This document shows, piece after piece, positions 36,602 through 44,733 of a DNA stretch of 56,161 bases. Position 1 is the first letter of the stretch. Each line of letters opens with the position of its first letter. Origin of the DNA: Saprospiraceae bacterium. GTDB lineage: Bacteria > Bacteroidota > Bacteroidia > Chitinophagales > Saprospiraceae. The DNA lies in NCBI GenBank assembly GCA_020850225.1, contig JADZFD010000079.1, positions 1-56,161 of the forward strand. Reading direction: 5' to 3'. The translations under genes were made by a program, and so were the position numbers. A model generated the notes under the pieces. That model did no database searches. It saw nothing but the letters and a program-made list of their open reading frames with translations, and had not been told where the DNA came from.

Positions 36602-37345
36602 ATGAGAACTTTGGAAGGAAAGGTGGCAATAGTCACAGGTGGCTCATCCGGACTGGGCAAGGCTACGATTTTAAAATTTGCCTCTTTGGGAGCTACGGTT
36701 GTTAATTGGGATATCAACACAGAAAGAGGAGAACAATTGAGGTCAGAACTTACAGAACAAGGGATTCAAGCTGAATTTTATAATGTAAATACTTCGGATG
36801 TAGTATCTATAGAAGTTGCTGTTGCAGATATTATGCAGCGATATGGACATATAGACATCCTGGTCAACAATGCCGGTATTACCAGGGATGCAACATTACT
36901 GAAAATGACCCCCGACCAATGGCAACAGGTCATAAATGTTAATCTTACGGGTGTTTTCAACTGTACACATAGTGTTGCGCCGCATATGGTGGCGAATGGT
37001 TTTGGAAGAATAATCAGTATCTCTTCGGTTGTAGGTTTGTATGGTAATTTCGGTCAGACCAATTATGCTGCTGCCAAGGCCGGTGTGATAGCTATGACAC
37101 AGACGTGGGCTAAGGAACTCGGCAGAAAAGGTGTCAATGTGAACGCCGTGGCACCAGGGTTTATGCATACCGAAATTCTTGATGCGATGCCTGAAGAAGT
37201 TCTGGATAAGATGAAATCCAAAGTACCGCTCCTGCGTTTGGGAAAACCTGAGGACATCGCTAATATAAACGCTTTTCTTGCATCTGATGAAGCCAACTAC
37301 ATAAATGGTGCTACTATAAGTGTGGATGGTGGCATCACCCTGTAA
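36602..37345 (+). CDS. FabG-like short-chain dehydrogenase/reductase (3-oxoacyl reductase)
   Basis: A 247-residue classical SDR with TGGSSGLG (12-19), NNAG in DILVNNAGITRD, the active-site Ser of ISISSVVG, YAAAKAGV with the YxxxK pair, and the FabG-type ending NGATISVDGGITL. The second beta strand ends in NWDIN; an Asp there usually favours NAD(H) over NADP(H). It probably reduces 3-oxoacyl-ACP or 3-oxoacyl-CoA, acetoacetyl-CoA being one candidate. It is divergent from the KAS III-like/CoA ligase operon and may act in the same pathway (inference). Confidence 0.87.
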   Translation: MRTLEGKVAIVTGGSSGLGKATILKFASLGATVVNWDINTERGEQLRSELTEQGIQAEFYNVNTSDVVSIEVAVADIMQRYGHIDILVNNAGITRDATLLKMTPDQWQQVINVNLTGVFNCTHSVAPHMVANGFGRIISISSVVGLYGNFGQTNYAAAKAGVIAMTQTWAKELGRKGVNVNAVAPGFMHTEILDAMPEEVLDKMKSKVPLLRLGKPEDIANINAFLASDEANYINGATISVDGGITL

Positions 37346-37357
37346 ATTGCCTGTACA

Positions 37358-38773
37358 TTGAAGGAGAAGTTGTCTAAATTTGCCAAATTTGCATCCGGAA
37401 TCCTTCCTCTGGAAGCGGATTTTTTACTGCATTTCAGGCAATTTGAAGATAGCGAAAAGGCATTTGTTGTAGAGCAGATAGCTCAGCAGGCACATTTAGT
37501 AGCTGGCAGCATGACATTTGATGCATCCATAGATAAAAGAAAATACAGCTACGTCAAGGCATGGTGCGAAAAAATACTGCTCAGCCTTGACGTTGATGCC
37601 GGACTTCAGCAACTTATCCGTTGGGAAATAGAAATTCAGACAGACAGTATTGCTGATAGAGATGAAAAAGAACTCCTGAAAATCATCAATACTGCTACTT
37701 CTTCGGATTTCAATTTTATTAAAATCTACGATGTAGCCCGACTGTACAGGCATTATTTGCAGATCAGGCTACGACACAAAGACTATCGGGTAGTTCATGT
37801 ATTTCTGGAGAAAAAGCGCACAGATTACGAATATTCGAGATTGGCCAATGACAAATTGCATGAAGTGAGCAGTGATATTATAGCCGATTATACACTGAAA
37901 AACAGTAATGTGTCTGAAGAGGCAGTTTCCTGGTTATCTTCTCTTTTTTACAATGAAAATTTAGATGGGTATAACCGGATTCTTGCATGGATACGCCTTG
38001 TATTCATAGCCCATAATCAACGGCAATATAACAGGTTGACAGATATGTTTGCCCGTTTTGAACAGCTTGTTGCCTCTGGTACATTTTATTCGAGGCGGAT
38101 TGTTACTAATTTTTACAGTCAGTACCTGCTGTATTATGCATCCATGCGGGACTACAAAAAGGCTGCTTACTACGGATACCTGTCGATAAAAGTCATCAAT
38201 AATGACTATCTGTATTATATTAACAACCTTGCGGCGGTTCTGCTTAGGGATAAAAGACCGGATGAAGCTTTAGCTGTATTGCAGCTATCAACACAATACG
38301 CCAAAACGGCGCTCAATCTGCATAATAAAATCGGTCATATTTGCTATACAGTGTTTGCACTAACTGATCTGAATAAAGCACCACAGGCTGAAAACTTAGC
38401 TTTTGTGTCGCTGACAGCTTATAAGAAAGAAATACTCGATAATAGGTGGCACTTGTTTTTTACAGCCTATCTGAATGCAATGGCTGTCAATCATAATTTT
38501 GAAGGCATACTTAAAATAAATACCCATTACAAACTACTAAACAGAGATAGTCAATTTGCAGAAAATGTTCGTTATTCACCGGCTATACCATGGATAGTTT
38601 ATCTGGCATCGTACTGGAAGAACCAGATTACTTTAGCCACATTGAAGTCTCAACTTCAACTATTGATATCCAAAAATACACAGTATGCTAAAAGTACGGA
38701 TACACATAACGAACTGCTGTCTTTAACAAAATCTATCCTGAAAAGTGAATATTCAAAATTAGGATTCAGATAG
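37358..38773 (+). CDS. Large helical-repeat protein of unknown function
   Basis: A 471-residue cytoplasmic protein rich in helices with TPR-like spacing (KKAAYYGYLSIKVINNDYLY, NNLAAVLLRDKRPDEALAVL), no signal peptide and no enzyme motif. The frame is the same as that of the upstream reductase and opens right after its TAA. The only early start is TTG at 37358, 12 bases past that stop, with no clear ribosome-binding site; translational coupling or low-level read-through is possible. I do not recognise the family. Protein-protein scaffolding is a reasonable guess only. Confidence 0.75.
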   Translation: MKEKLSKFAKFASGILPLEADFLLHFRQFEDSEKAFVVEQIAQQAHLVAGSMTFDASIDKRKYSYVKAWCEKILLSLDVDAGLQQLIRWEIEIQTDSIADRDEKELLKIINTATSSDFNFIKIYDVARLYRHYLQIRLRHKDYRVVHVFLEKKRTDYEYSRLANDKLHEVSSDIIADYTLKNSNVSEEAVSWLSSLFYNENLDGYNRILAWIRLVFIAHNQRQYNRLTDMFARFEQLVASGTFYSRRIVTNFYSQYLLYYASMRDYKKAAYYGYLSIKVINNDYLYYINNLAAVLLRDKRPDEALAVLQLSTQYAKTALNLHNKIGHICYTVFALTDLNKAPQAENLAFVSLTAYKKEILDNRWHLFFTAYLNAMAVNHNFEGILKINTHYKLLNRDSQFAENVRYSPAIPWIVYLASYWKNQITLATLKSQLQLLISKNTQYAKSTDTHNELLSLTKSILKSEYSKLGFR

Positions 38774-38835
38774 ATAAATTCTGAAGTATTAATCCTGAAT
38801 TTTTTTACATTTACAATAAGATATCAGAAACAAGG

Positions 38836-38988
38836 GAATTACACATCCGCAAAGCGACAATTGACGATATGTAGGACGTAAATATGTTGGTCTGGGAACT
38901 AGCAGTATTTGAAAAGGAACCTGATGCCGTCAAAACAAAGATAGAAGACTTTGAATGGCATTCGAAGATAATATTTTTGAAGTTTTGA
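38836..38988 (+). pseudogene. Decayed N-terminus of a GNAT acetyltransferase
   Basis: One frame reads LHIRKATIDDM, a TAG, then MLVWELAVFEKEPDAVKTKI and EDFEWHSK, ending in TGA. The pattern (I)RKATxxDxxxxxxLVxELAxFEK...EDF is the conserved start of a common GNAT family. The start codon is missing, there is an internal stop, and the acetyl-CoA-binding half is gone. It fills most of the otherwise empty 38774-39125 gap. Confidence 0.65.
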
Positions 38989-39095
38989 TGTAAACTACTT
39001 TAGGACAAGACAATCCTTTCTATTTTTTTATACATGTATTATTCGTGATATCAAGATTTAAATAGAAGGAATAAATATATAAGGATAAAAGTGAT

Positions 39096-39104
39096 TATCT
39101 TTGC
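39096..39104 (+). promoter_or_regulatory. -7 promoter element TATCTTTGC of pheS
   Basis: An exact match to TAnnTTTGC 21 bases before the pheS ATG, which predicts a leader of about 15-17 bases. No convincing -33 TTTG is present. Confidence 0.6.
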
Positions 39105-39125
39105 CAACTGAAATATTTAAATAAT

Positions 39126-40166
39126 ATGATGTCATCTGAAATTTTTGATAAAGTACGTGGTATCCTGAGTGTTTTACAGGAACAAATGATAGGAGATTTA
39201 AAAGATCTGGAAGCCTTCAGAGTTCAGTATCTTGGTTCAAAGAACGTAATTAAGACATTGTTCGGAGAGATCAAAAATATAGACAATGACCGTAAAAAAG
39301 AATTTGGCCAACTACTTAATGAAGTAAAGAATGCTGCCGAAGAGAAATATACTCATTGGAAAGAAATCCTTGAAGGCGATATGATTGCAGAATCAGATGC
39401 AGACCTAGATTTGTCAGCGCCCAGTGTTCCGTTAACTACGGGATCCAGACATCCGGTTTCAATCATACTTAACAGAATCATTCACATCTTCGAACGAATA
39501 GGATTCATCGTCGCTGAAGAACGTGAAATAGAGGATGACTGGCATAATTTTACAGCTATGAACACTCCTGAGGATCATCCTGCGCGGGACATGCAAGATA
39601 CTTTTTATCTTAAAGATTCTACAACTGAGTTACTGCGTACTCACACATCTTCTGTACAGGCAAGGATTATGATGTCTCAAAAACCCCCTATAAGAATTAT
39701 TGCTCCCGGAAGAGTGTACAGAAATGAAACCATATCTTCAAGATCACATTGTCAGTTTCATCAGGTAGAAGGTTTATATATTGATAAGGGTGTTTCTTTT
39801 GCAGATATGAAACAGACACTGCTCTATTTTGCAAGAGAAATGTACGGTCCGAATTCGGAAATCAGATTGCGTCCGAGCTTCTTTCCATTTACAGAACCCA
39901 GTGCCGAGATGGATGTATATTGGGGTTTGAATAATGAAGATGATTACAGGATTACTAAAGGTACAGGATGGCTTGAAATACTGGGTTGCGGTATGGTTGA
40001 TCCTAATGTACTTAAAAATTGTGGTATAGATCCTGAAGTATATACTGGGTTTGCTTTTGGTATGGGTATAGAACGACAGGCTATGTTACAACATAAGATT
40101 ACTGATATTCGCCAGCTTTTTCAGAATGATACGCGATTTTTAAAGCAGTTTAGCGGAGTAGTATAA
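39126..40166 (+). CDS. pheS: Phenylalanine--tRNA ligase alpha subunit
   Basis: A 346-residue class II synthetase subunit. An N-terminal coiled-coil arm (about 1-90: SEIFDKVRGILSVLQEQ, EAFRVQYLGSKN) precedes motif 2-type FHQVEGLYIDKGVSFADMK, the substrate region RPSFFPFTEPSAEMDVYW and the motif 3 segment GFAFGMGIERQAMLQHKI. It charges tRNA-Phe as an alpha2beta2 enzyme with PheT, which is not in this window. Two adjacent ATGs (39126, 39129) start it. Its TAA overlaps the ATG of the next gene. Confidence 0.95.
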   Translation: MMSSEIFDKVRGILSVLQEQMIGDLKDLEAFRVQYLGSKNVIKTLFGEIKNIDNDRKKEFGQLLNEVKNAAEEKYTHWKEILEGDMIAESDADLDLSAPSVPLTTGSRHPVSIILNRIIHIFERIGFIVAEEREIEDDWHNFTAMNTPEDHPARDMQDTFYLKDSTTELLRTHTSSVQARIMMSQKPPIRIIAPGRVYRNETISSRSHCQFHQVEGLYIDKGVSFADMKQTLLYFAREMYGPNSEIRLRPSFFPFTEPSAEMDVYWGLNNEDDYRITKGTGWLEILGCGMVDPNVLKNCGIDPEVYTGFAFGMGIERQAMLQHKITDIRQLFQNDTRFLKQFSGVV

Positions 40167-41020
40167 TGGATATATACAGAAGCAGAGCAGTACTGATGAC
40201 GGTGGCTGCAGCTGTTTTTTGGAGTACAGGCGGACTCATAATTAAAATTCTGCCACAGGATGCATTTACGATTTTATTTTACAGGAGTTTATACGCTGCA
40301 ATCCTGTTTATTTTTATTTTCAGGAAAAGCCTGTTACGCATTAACAAAATATCTATAGTTAGTAGCTTATTTTATGCTCCGTTACTGATATTGTTTGTAT
40401 CAGCTACCAAACTTACTACAGCGGCAAATGCCATTTTTTTGCAATATTCAGCTCCGGCTTTTGTCCTTTTACTTGAGCCCTATTTTAATAAAGTACGGTT
40501 GACCAAAATAAATATAGTGACGGTTATACTGTGTTTTACAGGTATGTGTCTATTTTTTGTAGAGCAGTTTTCTAAGCCTGACAACTGGCTGGGTATCTGG
40601 CTGGCTTTATTAAGTGGAATTGTTTTGGCTGGCTTGCTGATTTCACAGAAAATGAATAAGCCTGATTATCAGCCTGGCGCTGTATTCTGGGGTAATATTC
40701 TGGTATGCTTGTTTACACTTCCGCATGTTTTTCAGGTAGCAGCACCTACTATGGAAGATCATTTTTATTTATTGTTACTTGGGTTTGGTCAGCTGGGTCT
40801 GGGATATGCCTTATTTGTATACGGTCAGAGATACCTGCCGGCGTTGGAAAGTTCACTGATAGGCATGCTGGAACCTATACTGAATCCTGTCTGGGTATTT
40901 ATCGGTTATGGTGAAAATCCAGGATTATGGGCGATCATTGGAGGGTTGATAATTATCGGGGCTTTGATATTAAGAATGTATTGGATTGAAGTAAAAAATA
41001 AGCCAATGATGTCCGGATAA
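40166..41020 (+). CDS. EamA/DMT-family permease
   Basis: A 284-residue membrane protein with ten predicted helices in two EamA halves (VFWSTGGLIIKIL, FRKSLLRI; second half LAGLLISQKMNKPDYQPG, YGQRYLPALESSLIGMLEP). The second-half motif ALESSLIGMLEPILNPVW is characteristic of drug/metabolite exporters. Its start overlaps the pheS stop by one base (TAATG), so translation is probably coupled. Substrate unknown. Confidence 0.88.
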   Translation: MDIYRSRAVLMTVAAAVFWSTGGLIIKILPQDAFTILFYRSLYAAILFIFIFRKSLLRINKISIVSSLFYAPLLILFVSATKLTTAANAIFLQYSAPAFVLLLEPYFNKVRLTKINIVTVILCFTGMCLFFVEQFSKPDNWLGIWLALLSGIVLAGLLISQKMNKPDYQPGAVFWGNILVCLFTLPHVFQVAAPTMEDHFYLLLLGFGQLGLGYALFVYGQRYLPALESSLIGMLEPILNPVWVFIGYGENPGLWAIIGGLIIIGALILRMYWIEVKNKPMMSG

Positions 41021-41062
41021 ACACTTTAGGTGTTTAAATATGTTATACCTGCTATTTCGAAT

Positions 41063-41100
41063 AAAAAAAGCCCGAAAAATAAAATTTCCGGGCTTTTTTT
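41063..41100. terminator. Strong bidirectional terminator between the permease gene and tRNA-Gln
   Basis: aaaaaaagcccg pairs with cgggcttttttt (41063-41074 with 41089-41100), with gaaa/tttc extending the stem and A/T runs on both sides. It can terminate the plus-strand pheS operon and the minus-strand tRNA. Confidence 0.9.
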
Positions 41101-41102
41101 GT

Positions 41103-41173
41103 TGACTCACTAGGACTCGAACCTAGAATAACAGAACCAAAATCTGCTGTGTTGCCGATTACACCATGAGTCA
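41103..41173 (-). tRNA. tRNA-Gln (anticodon UUG)
   Basis: A 71-base cloverleaf on the minus strand: acceptor arms TGACTCA and TGAGTCA, anticodon stem GCAGA/TCTGT around the seven-base loop TTTTGGT (anticodon TTG), and T arm CTAGG-TTCGAGT-CCTAG. CCA is not encoded. Confidence 0.95.
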
Positions 41174-41252
41174 TTTTGCTAAGCGCGTGCAAAGATACTA
41201 TTATTTAAGTTAAAATTAAAAACTTTTAAATATTTTTTTAAAATTTAATGGC

Positions 41253-41261
41253 TACCTTTGC
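41253..41261 (+). promoter_or_regulatory. -7 promoter element TACCTTTGC of the PAP2_C gene
   Basis: An exact TAnnTTTGC match 15 bases before the ATG, which predicts a leader of about ten bases. Confidence 0.6.
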
Positions 41262-41276
41262 AAAAATTTTGTAAAA

Positions 41277-41975
41277 ATGAATACCTGGTCAAGATTTTTT
41301 GATAACCAAAAAAAAATATGGCTTTTTATTACTTTGGTATTAACAGCTATATTAGCAACTGTTTTGTTTTCAAAATTTTTATTATGGAATGAATCCAGAC
41401 TAGGGAGAGTATTTAATGATCCTATATTAGGCAGATTTCAACCTGTAAATCTGAGTCTTTGGATTGGTTTACTTACCAATGGCGCTATATTTATAGCTAT
41501 GATAAGCTTATTAAAGAGACCAGCTACTACGGTATATCTGTTATCGGCCGTATTGGTTATGTGTATTATCAGAGGATTGTCACTTTACTTTGTCGTATTG
41601 GAGCCCCCTGTAAATATTATTCCTTTGAAAGATCCGATTTTAGATATGACTTTCTATGGTGGTCAGGTGATACTAAAGGACTTGTTCTTTTCAGGTCATA
41701 CGGCTAATATTATACTTGTAGGACTGCTTTCTGAGAATCTTTGGACTAAAAGGATAATATTACTATTAGGTGCGATCGTAGGTTCAATGCTTGTATTGCA
41801 ACATGTGCATTATAGTATTGATGTGCTGGCTGCTCCTGTTTTTGCAATAATTACTTATAAATTGAGTATAAAGTTGGGTAACTTTCTAATGCTTAAGCAT
41901 ATGGAAGCAGGAAAAAGGTGTGGAAGAATAGTGTATGAACTTGGCCTAAGTCCCGATACGAAACCAATAAAATAA
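41277..41975 (+). CDS. PAP2_C (sphingomyelin synthase-like) membrane phosphotransferase/phosphatase
   Basis: A 232-residue protein with six hydrophobic helices. It carries the signature of the PAP2_C family that includes eukaryotic sphingomyelin synthases: R99 in CIIRGLSLYFVVLEPP, H141 in DLFFSGHTAN, and H178...D182 in HVHYSIDVLAAP. The H...HxxxD triad has the spacing of the SMS active site. Bacteroidota often make sphingolipids, so a head-group transferase for ceramide is plausible; a simple lipid phosphatase is the alternative. It is a single gene with its own promoter and terminator. Confidence 0.82.
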   Translation: MNTWSRFFDNQKKIWLFITLVLTAILATVLFSKFLLWNESRLGRVFNDPILGRFQPVNLSLWIGLLTNGAIFIAMISLLKRPATTVYLLSAVLVMCIIRGLSLYFVVLEPPVNIIPLKDPILDMTFYGGQVILKDLFFSGHTANIILVGLLSENLWTKRIILLLGAIVGSMLVLQHVHYSIDVLAAPVFAIITYKLSIKLGNFLMLKHMEAGKRCGRIVYELGLSPDTKPIK

Positions 41976-42007
41976 AAAAAGCCAGTATTGATACTACTGG
42001 CTTTTTA
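41974..42007. terminator. Terminator between the PAP2_C and DUF937 genes
   Basis: agccagta (41980-41987) pairs with tactggct (41995-42002) and the stem is lengthened by flanking A7 and T5 runs. The two genes converge, so it can work in both directions. Confidence 0.88.
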
Positions 42008-42013
42008 ATTAAT

Positions 42014-42640
42014 CTATTTTCCGAAAAGTTTTCCAAATATAGATTTCATTCCAGCTGAAGCTATATCATCGATAACATTACCGTCTCCATTTTTGTCAAG
42101 AATCTTGTTGAAAATACTCTGAGTAGTTGACTGTTGGTTGACGGATTGTGTAGCTCCTTTGATTATGTCAAGGATACCACCACCACTCTGCTGTGACTGA
42201 TTTTGAGCCTGAGCATTTGATTTACCCAACATACCCAAAACCAATGGAGCAAGTGTCATCATCATTTTTAAAATCTTTCCTGAATCTATTCCACTTGCTT
42301 TGGAAATAGAGTCAACAGTACTTTCCTGTTTGTCACCAAGAATATGTTTAAGGATACCGGCTCCATTGGATGTAGCAGCACTGACTGAAGCGCTGTTTCC
42401 TGTTAAAAACCCAGTCAAATCGTCAAATATACTTCCATTGTGATCTTTATTGAGTGCGTTTTCAAGGCTCGCCTGTCCCTCCTGCGTGCTTGCATTATTC
42501 TGTATTCCATTAAGCAATGTACCTAATATACCATCTACAGCAGTATTCGTCTGTTGTTTATCTTCCAACCCCAATTGATTACCTATTTGCCCGAGTATGA
42601 TGTCCTTCATTGGACCTTGTAACAAATCTGAAATATCCAT
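42014..42640 (-). CDS. DUF937 family protein
   Basis: A 208-residue soluble protein with the DUF937 pattern: ILGQIGNQLGLEDKQQTNTAV, repeated as DGILGTLLNGIQNNASTQEG, then DDLTGFLTGN, GAGILKHILGDKQ and KILKMMMTLAPLVLGMLGK. The Gln/Ser-rich linker AQNQSQQSGGG is followed by the calcium-loop-like DKNGDGNVIDDI. Related YidB-like proteins have no settled function. The DxNxDGxxxD segment resembles a dockerin/EF-hand loop and may bind Ca2+ (inference). Confidence 0.8.
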   Translation of the reverse strand: MDISDLLQGPMKDIILGQIGNQLGLEDKQQTNTAVDGILGTLLNGIQNNASTQEGQASLENALNKDHNGSIFDDLTGFLTGNSASVSAATSNGAGILKHILGDKQESTVDSISKASGIDSGKILKMMMTLAPLVLGMLGKSNAQAQNQSQQSGGGILDIIKGATQSVNQQSTTQSIFNKILDKNGDGNVIDDIASAGMKSIFGKLFGK

Positions 42641-42789
42641 AAATATTATTTTTTTAAAATGACATCGAAAATCCGATGTGCAATTATAACAATAAATTAA
42701 TGAAATAATTCATTATTAAAAGTTAAAATAATGTAAATTTTATTTTCGGAACAGTATTTGTATTCACATATTGTAAAATAATGTAATAT

Positions 42790-43902
42790 ATGAAATTGCA
42801 ATTTTTTAGAGTATCTGTATTATGTATCATATACCTGATGGGTACTGCATTTGATTATCCTTATAGTCGGAAAATAGTGGAAAACTATATTGATACATAT
42901 AAAGATATCGCTATATCTGAAATGAGGCGAACCGGTATCCCTGCAAGTATAAAACTTGCTCAGGGAATTCTAGAATCTGATTTTGGTCGTAGTCCATTAG
43001 CCATTAATGCCCGGAATCACTTTGGTATAAAGTGCGGAGGAGACTGGAGTGGGACGTCATATTACCTTTTGGATGACGATACAGATAGTGTAGGCGTATT
43101 GATTGAAAGCTGTTTCCGTTCATTTGCAACCCCTGATGAGTCCTATATAGCGCACTCTGATTTTCTTACTAATCCGGCAAAAAAATCGAGATATGGCTTT
43201 CTTTTTAATTTGGATACCAGGGATTACTCAGGATGGGCAAACGGTCTGAAATTTGCAGGATATGCTTCTGATCCTGCCTATCCACAAAAACTGATAGCCA
43301 TAATTGAAAAATATCAATTGTTCAAATATGATGAACCTATAGTGATTTCAGAAAAAACTGATTATGCTGATAATGTTTCAGGAGCAAAGAATAAGGATTC
43401 AGCAACTGATATAGAACAGAAATCTGATAACACGGAAAAAAGGAAAATAAAAGATACGAATAGTAGAAATGGTGCTAAAATAAATTATATAGCAATTAAT
43501 GGTTTGAGGGCTATGAAAGCTAATGGAGGCGAAACAATTCAATCTATAGCATCAGTGACCGGTGTGCATGTTTCGGAACTACTTGAGTATAATGAAGAGA
43601 TAAAAAGTATGGATTATGTACTTGCTTCGGATGAATTGGTATATTTTGAAAGGAAAAAGAAGAATATTGAAGGCAAAGTTATGACACATACTGTACTGAA
43701 AGGAGAAACGATGTACAGCATTTCTCAGCAGTACGGTATAAGACTGGAAAGTCTGTTGGCTAAAAATAATCTAACTCCGGATGCAATGCCGTTGGCAGGA
43801 CAGGAAATTAGTCTGGTCAGGCAACTAAATCAAAATCAAACTCCTCAATACAGATTGGTTGAAAGATTTGATTCATATGTGGATTTGGGCGCATTAAGAT
43901 AA
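42790..43902 (+). CDS. Glucosaminidase-domain peptidoglycan hydrolase with LysM repeats
   Basis: A 370-residue exported protein. A signal peptide (about 1-21) is followed by a FlgJ/AcmA-type glucosaminidase domain (about 30-175: IPASIKLAQGILESDFGRS with the likely catalytic Glu62, then NARNHFGIKCGGDWSG). A Lys/Asp-rich linker leads to two LysM modules (about 237-285, IQSIASVTGVHVSELLEYN; about 298-345, GETMYSISQQYGIRLESLL). It cleaves glycan strands during wall remodelling. Confidence 0.9.
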   Translation: MKLQFFRVSVLCIIYLMGTAFDYPYSRKIVENYIDTYKDIAISEMRRTGIPASIKLAQGILESDFGRSPLAINARNHFGIKCGGDWSGTSYYLLDDDTDSVGVLIESCFRSFATPDESYIAHSDFLTNPAKKSRYGFLFNLDTRDYSGWANGLKFAGYASDPAYPQKLIAIIEKYQLFKYDEPIVISEKTDYADNVSGAKNKDSATDIEQKSDNTEKRKIKDTNSRNGAKINYIAINGLRAMKANGGETIQSIASVTGVHVSELLEYNEEIKSMDYVLASDELVYFERKKKNIEGKVMTHTVLKGETMYSISQQYGIRLESLLAKNNLTPDAMPLAGQEISLVRQLNQNQTPQYRLVERFDSYVDLGALR

Positions 43903-43978
43903 GTATTGGTATTTAAATTATGAATTTTTTCTATAGCGTTATGATGAAGCTAATTTATGTAAAGCCTGAATTTTGTTG

Positions 43979-43987
43979 TATCTTTGC
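43979..43987 (+). promoter_or_regulatory. -7 promoter element TATCTTTGC of rluF
   Basis: An exact TAnnTTTGC match 14 bases before the ATG at 44002. It overlaps an alternative TTG start at 43984, which argues that the TTG is not used. Confidence 0.6.
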
Positions 43988-44001
43988 ACAGATACAAAAG
44001 C

Positions 44002-44721
44002 ATGGATAGACAAGATATCAGTCTGAATAAATATATAAGTGACACAGGCATATGTTCACGGCGGGAAGCTGACCAGTATATTGAATCCGGTCGGGTAAAA
44101 ATAAATGATATAATTGCCCGAAAGGGTAATCGTGTGGATCCGTTACAGGATAAAGTATATCTCGATGACAAACTTGTAGTTAACAAAACGGAACCTGTCT
44201 ATATTGCACTTAATAAGCCGGTAGGTATCGTTTGTACCACCCATAAGGAGGAGCCGGACAATATTATTGACTATTTGTCTTATAAAGAAAGAGTGTTTCC
44301 TGTAGGAAGACTGGATAAGATGTCAGAAGGTCTTATCCTTTTGACTAATGATGGTGACATTGTCAATAAAATCTTAAGAGCAGGAAATAATCACGAGAAG
44401 GAATACATCGTCACAGTAAATAAAAATATTGACAATGCATTTCTTAAAACAATGTCAGTGGGAGTTCCGATCCTGGATACGGTGACCCAGCCATGTAAAA
44501 TCAAAAGAATCAACGAAAGAACTTTCAATATTGTACTTACACAAGGTTTGAATCGGCAGATACGACGTATGTGCGAATATTTGGGTTACAGGGTAAAATC
44601 ATTACAGAGAATCCGAATTATGAATATTAATTTAGATGGAATTCCTTATGGTAGTTGGAGATATCTGACAAAGTCTGAAATTAAATGGCTGATGGAACTC
44701 GTAAAGAAATCTCGTATGTGA
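44002..44721 (+). CDS. rluF: 23S rRNA pseudouridine synthase, RluF/RsuA type
   Basis: A 239-residue enzyme with an N-terminal S4 RNA-binding domain (about 5-55: LNKYISDTGICSRREADQYI) and a RsuA/RluB/RluF catalytic domain with GRLDKMSEGLILLTNDGD (catalytic Asp in GRLDK). LRAGNNHEKEYIV and LTQGLNRQIRRMCEYLGYRV are also present, the latter the RluF-type RNA-binding segment. The E. coli homologue modifies U2604 of 23S rRNA; exact site specificity here is inferred. Confidence 0.88.
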   Translation: MDRQDISLNKYISDTGICSRREADQYIESGRVKINDIIARKGNRVDPLQDKVYLDDKLVVNKTEPVYIALNKPVGIVCTTHKEEPDNIIDYLSYKERVFPVGRLDKMSEGLILLTNDGDIVNKILRAGNNHEKEYIVTVNKNIDNAFLKTMSVGVPILDTVTQPCKIKRINERTFNIVLTQGLNRQIRRMCEYLGYRVKSLQRIRIMNINLDGIPYGSWRYLTKSEIKWLMELVKKSRM

Positions 44722-44733
44722 CCGTTAAGTGTG

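Noticed and set aside
29108-37345. OleABCD-type olefin or beta-lactone cluster
   Set aside because: The hydrolase is exported with a GHSMGG Ser nucleophile, the reductase is FabG-like and the KAS III-like enzyme lacks the His and Asn that OleA keeps.
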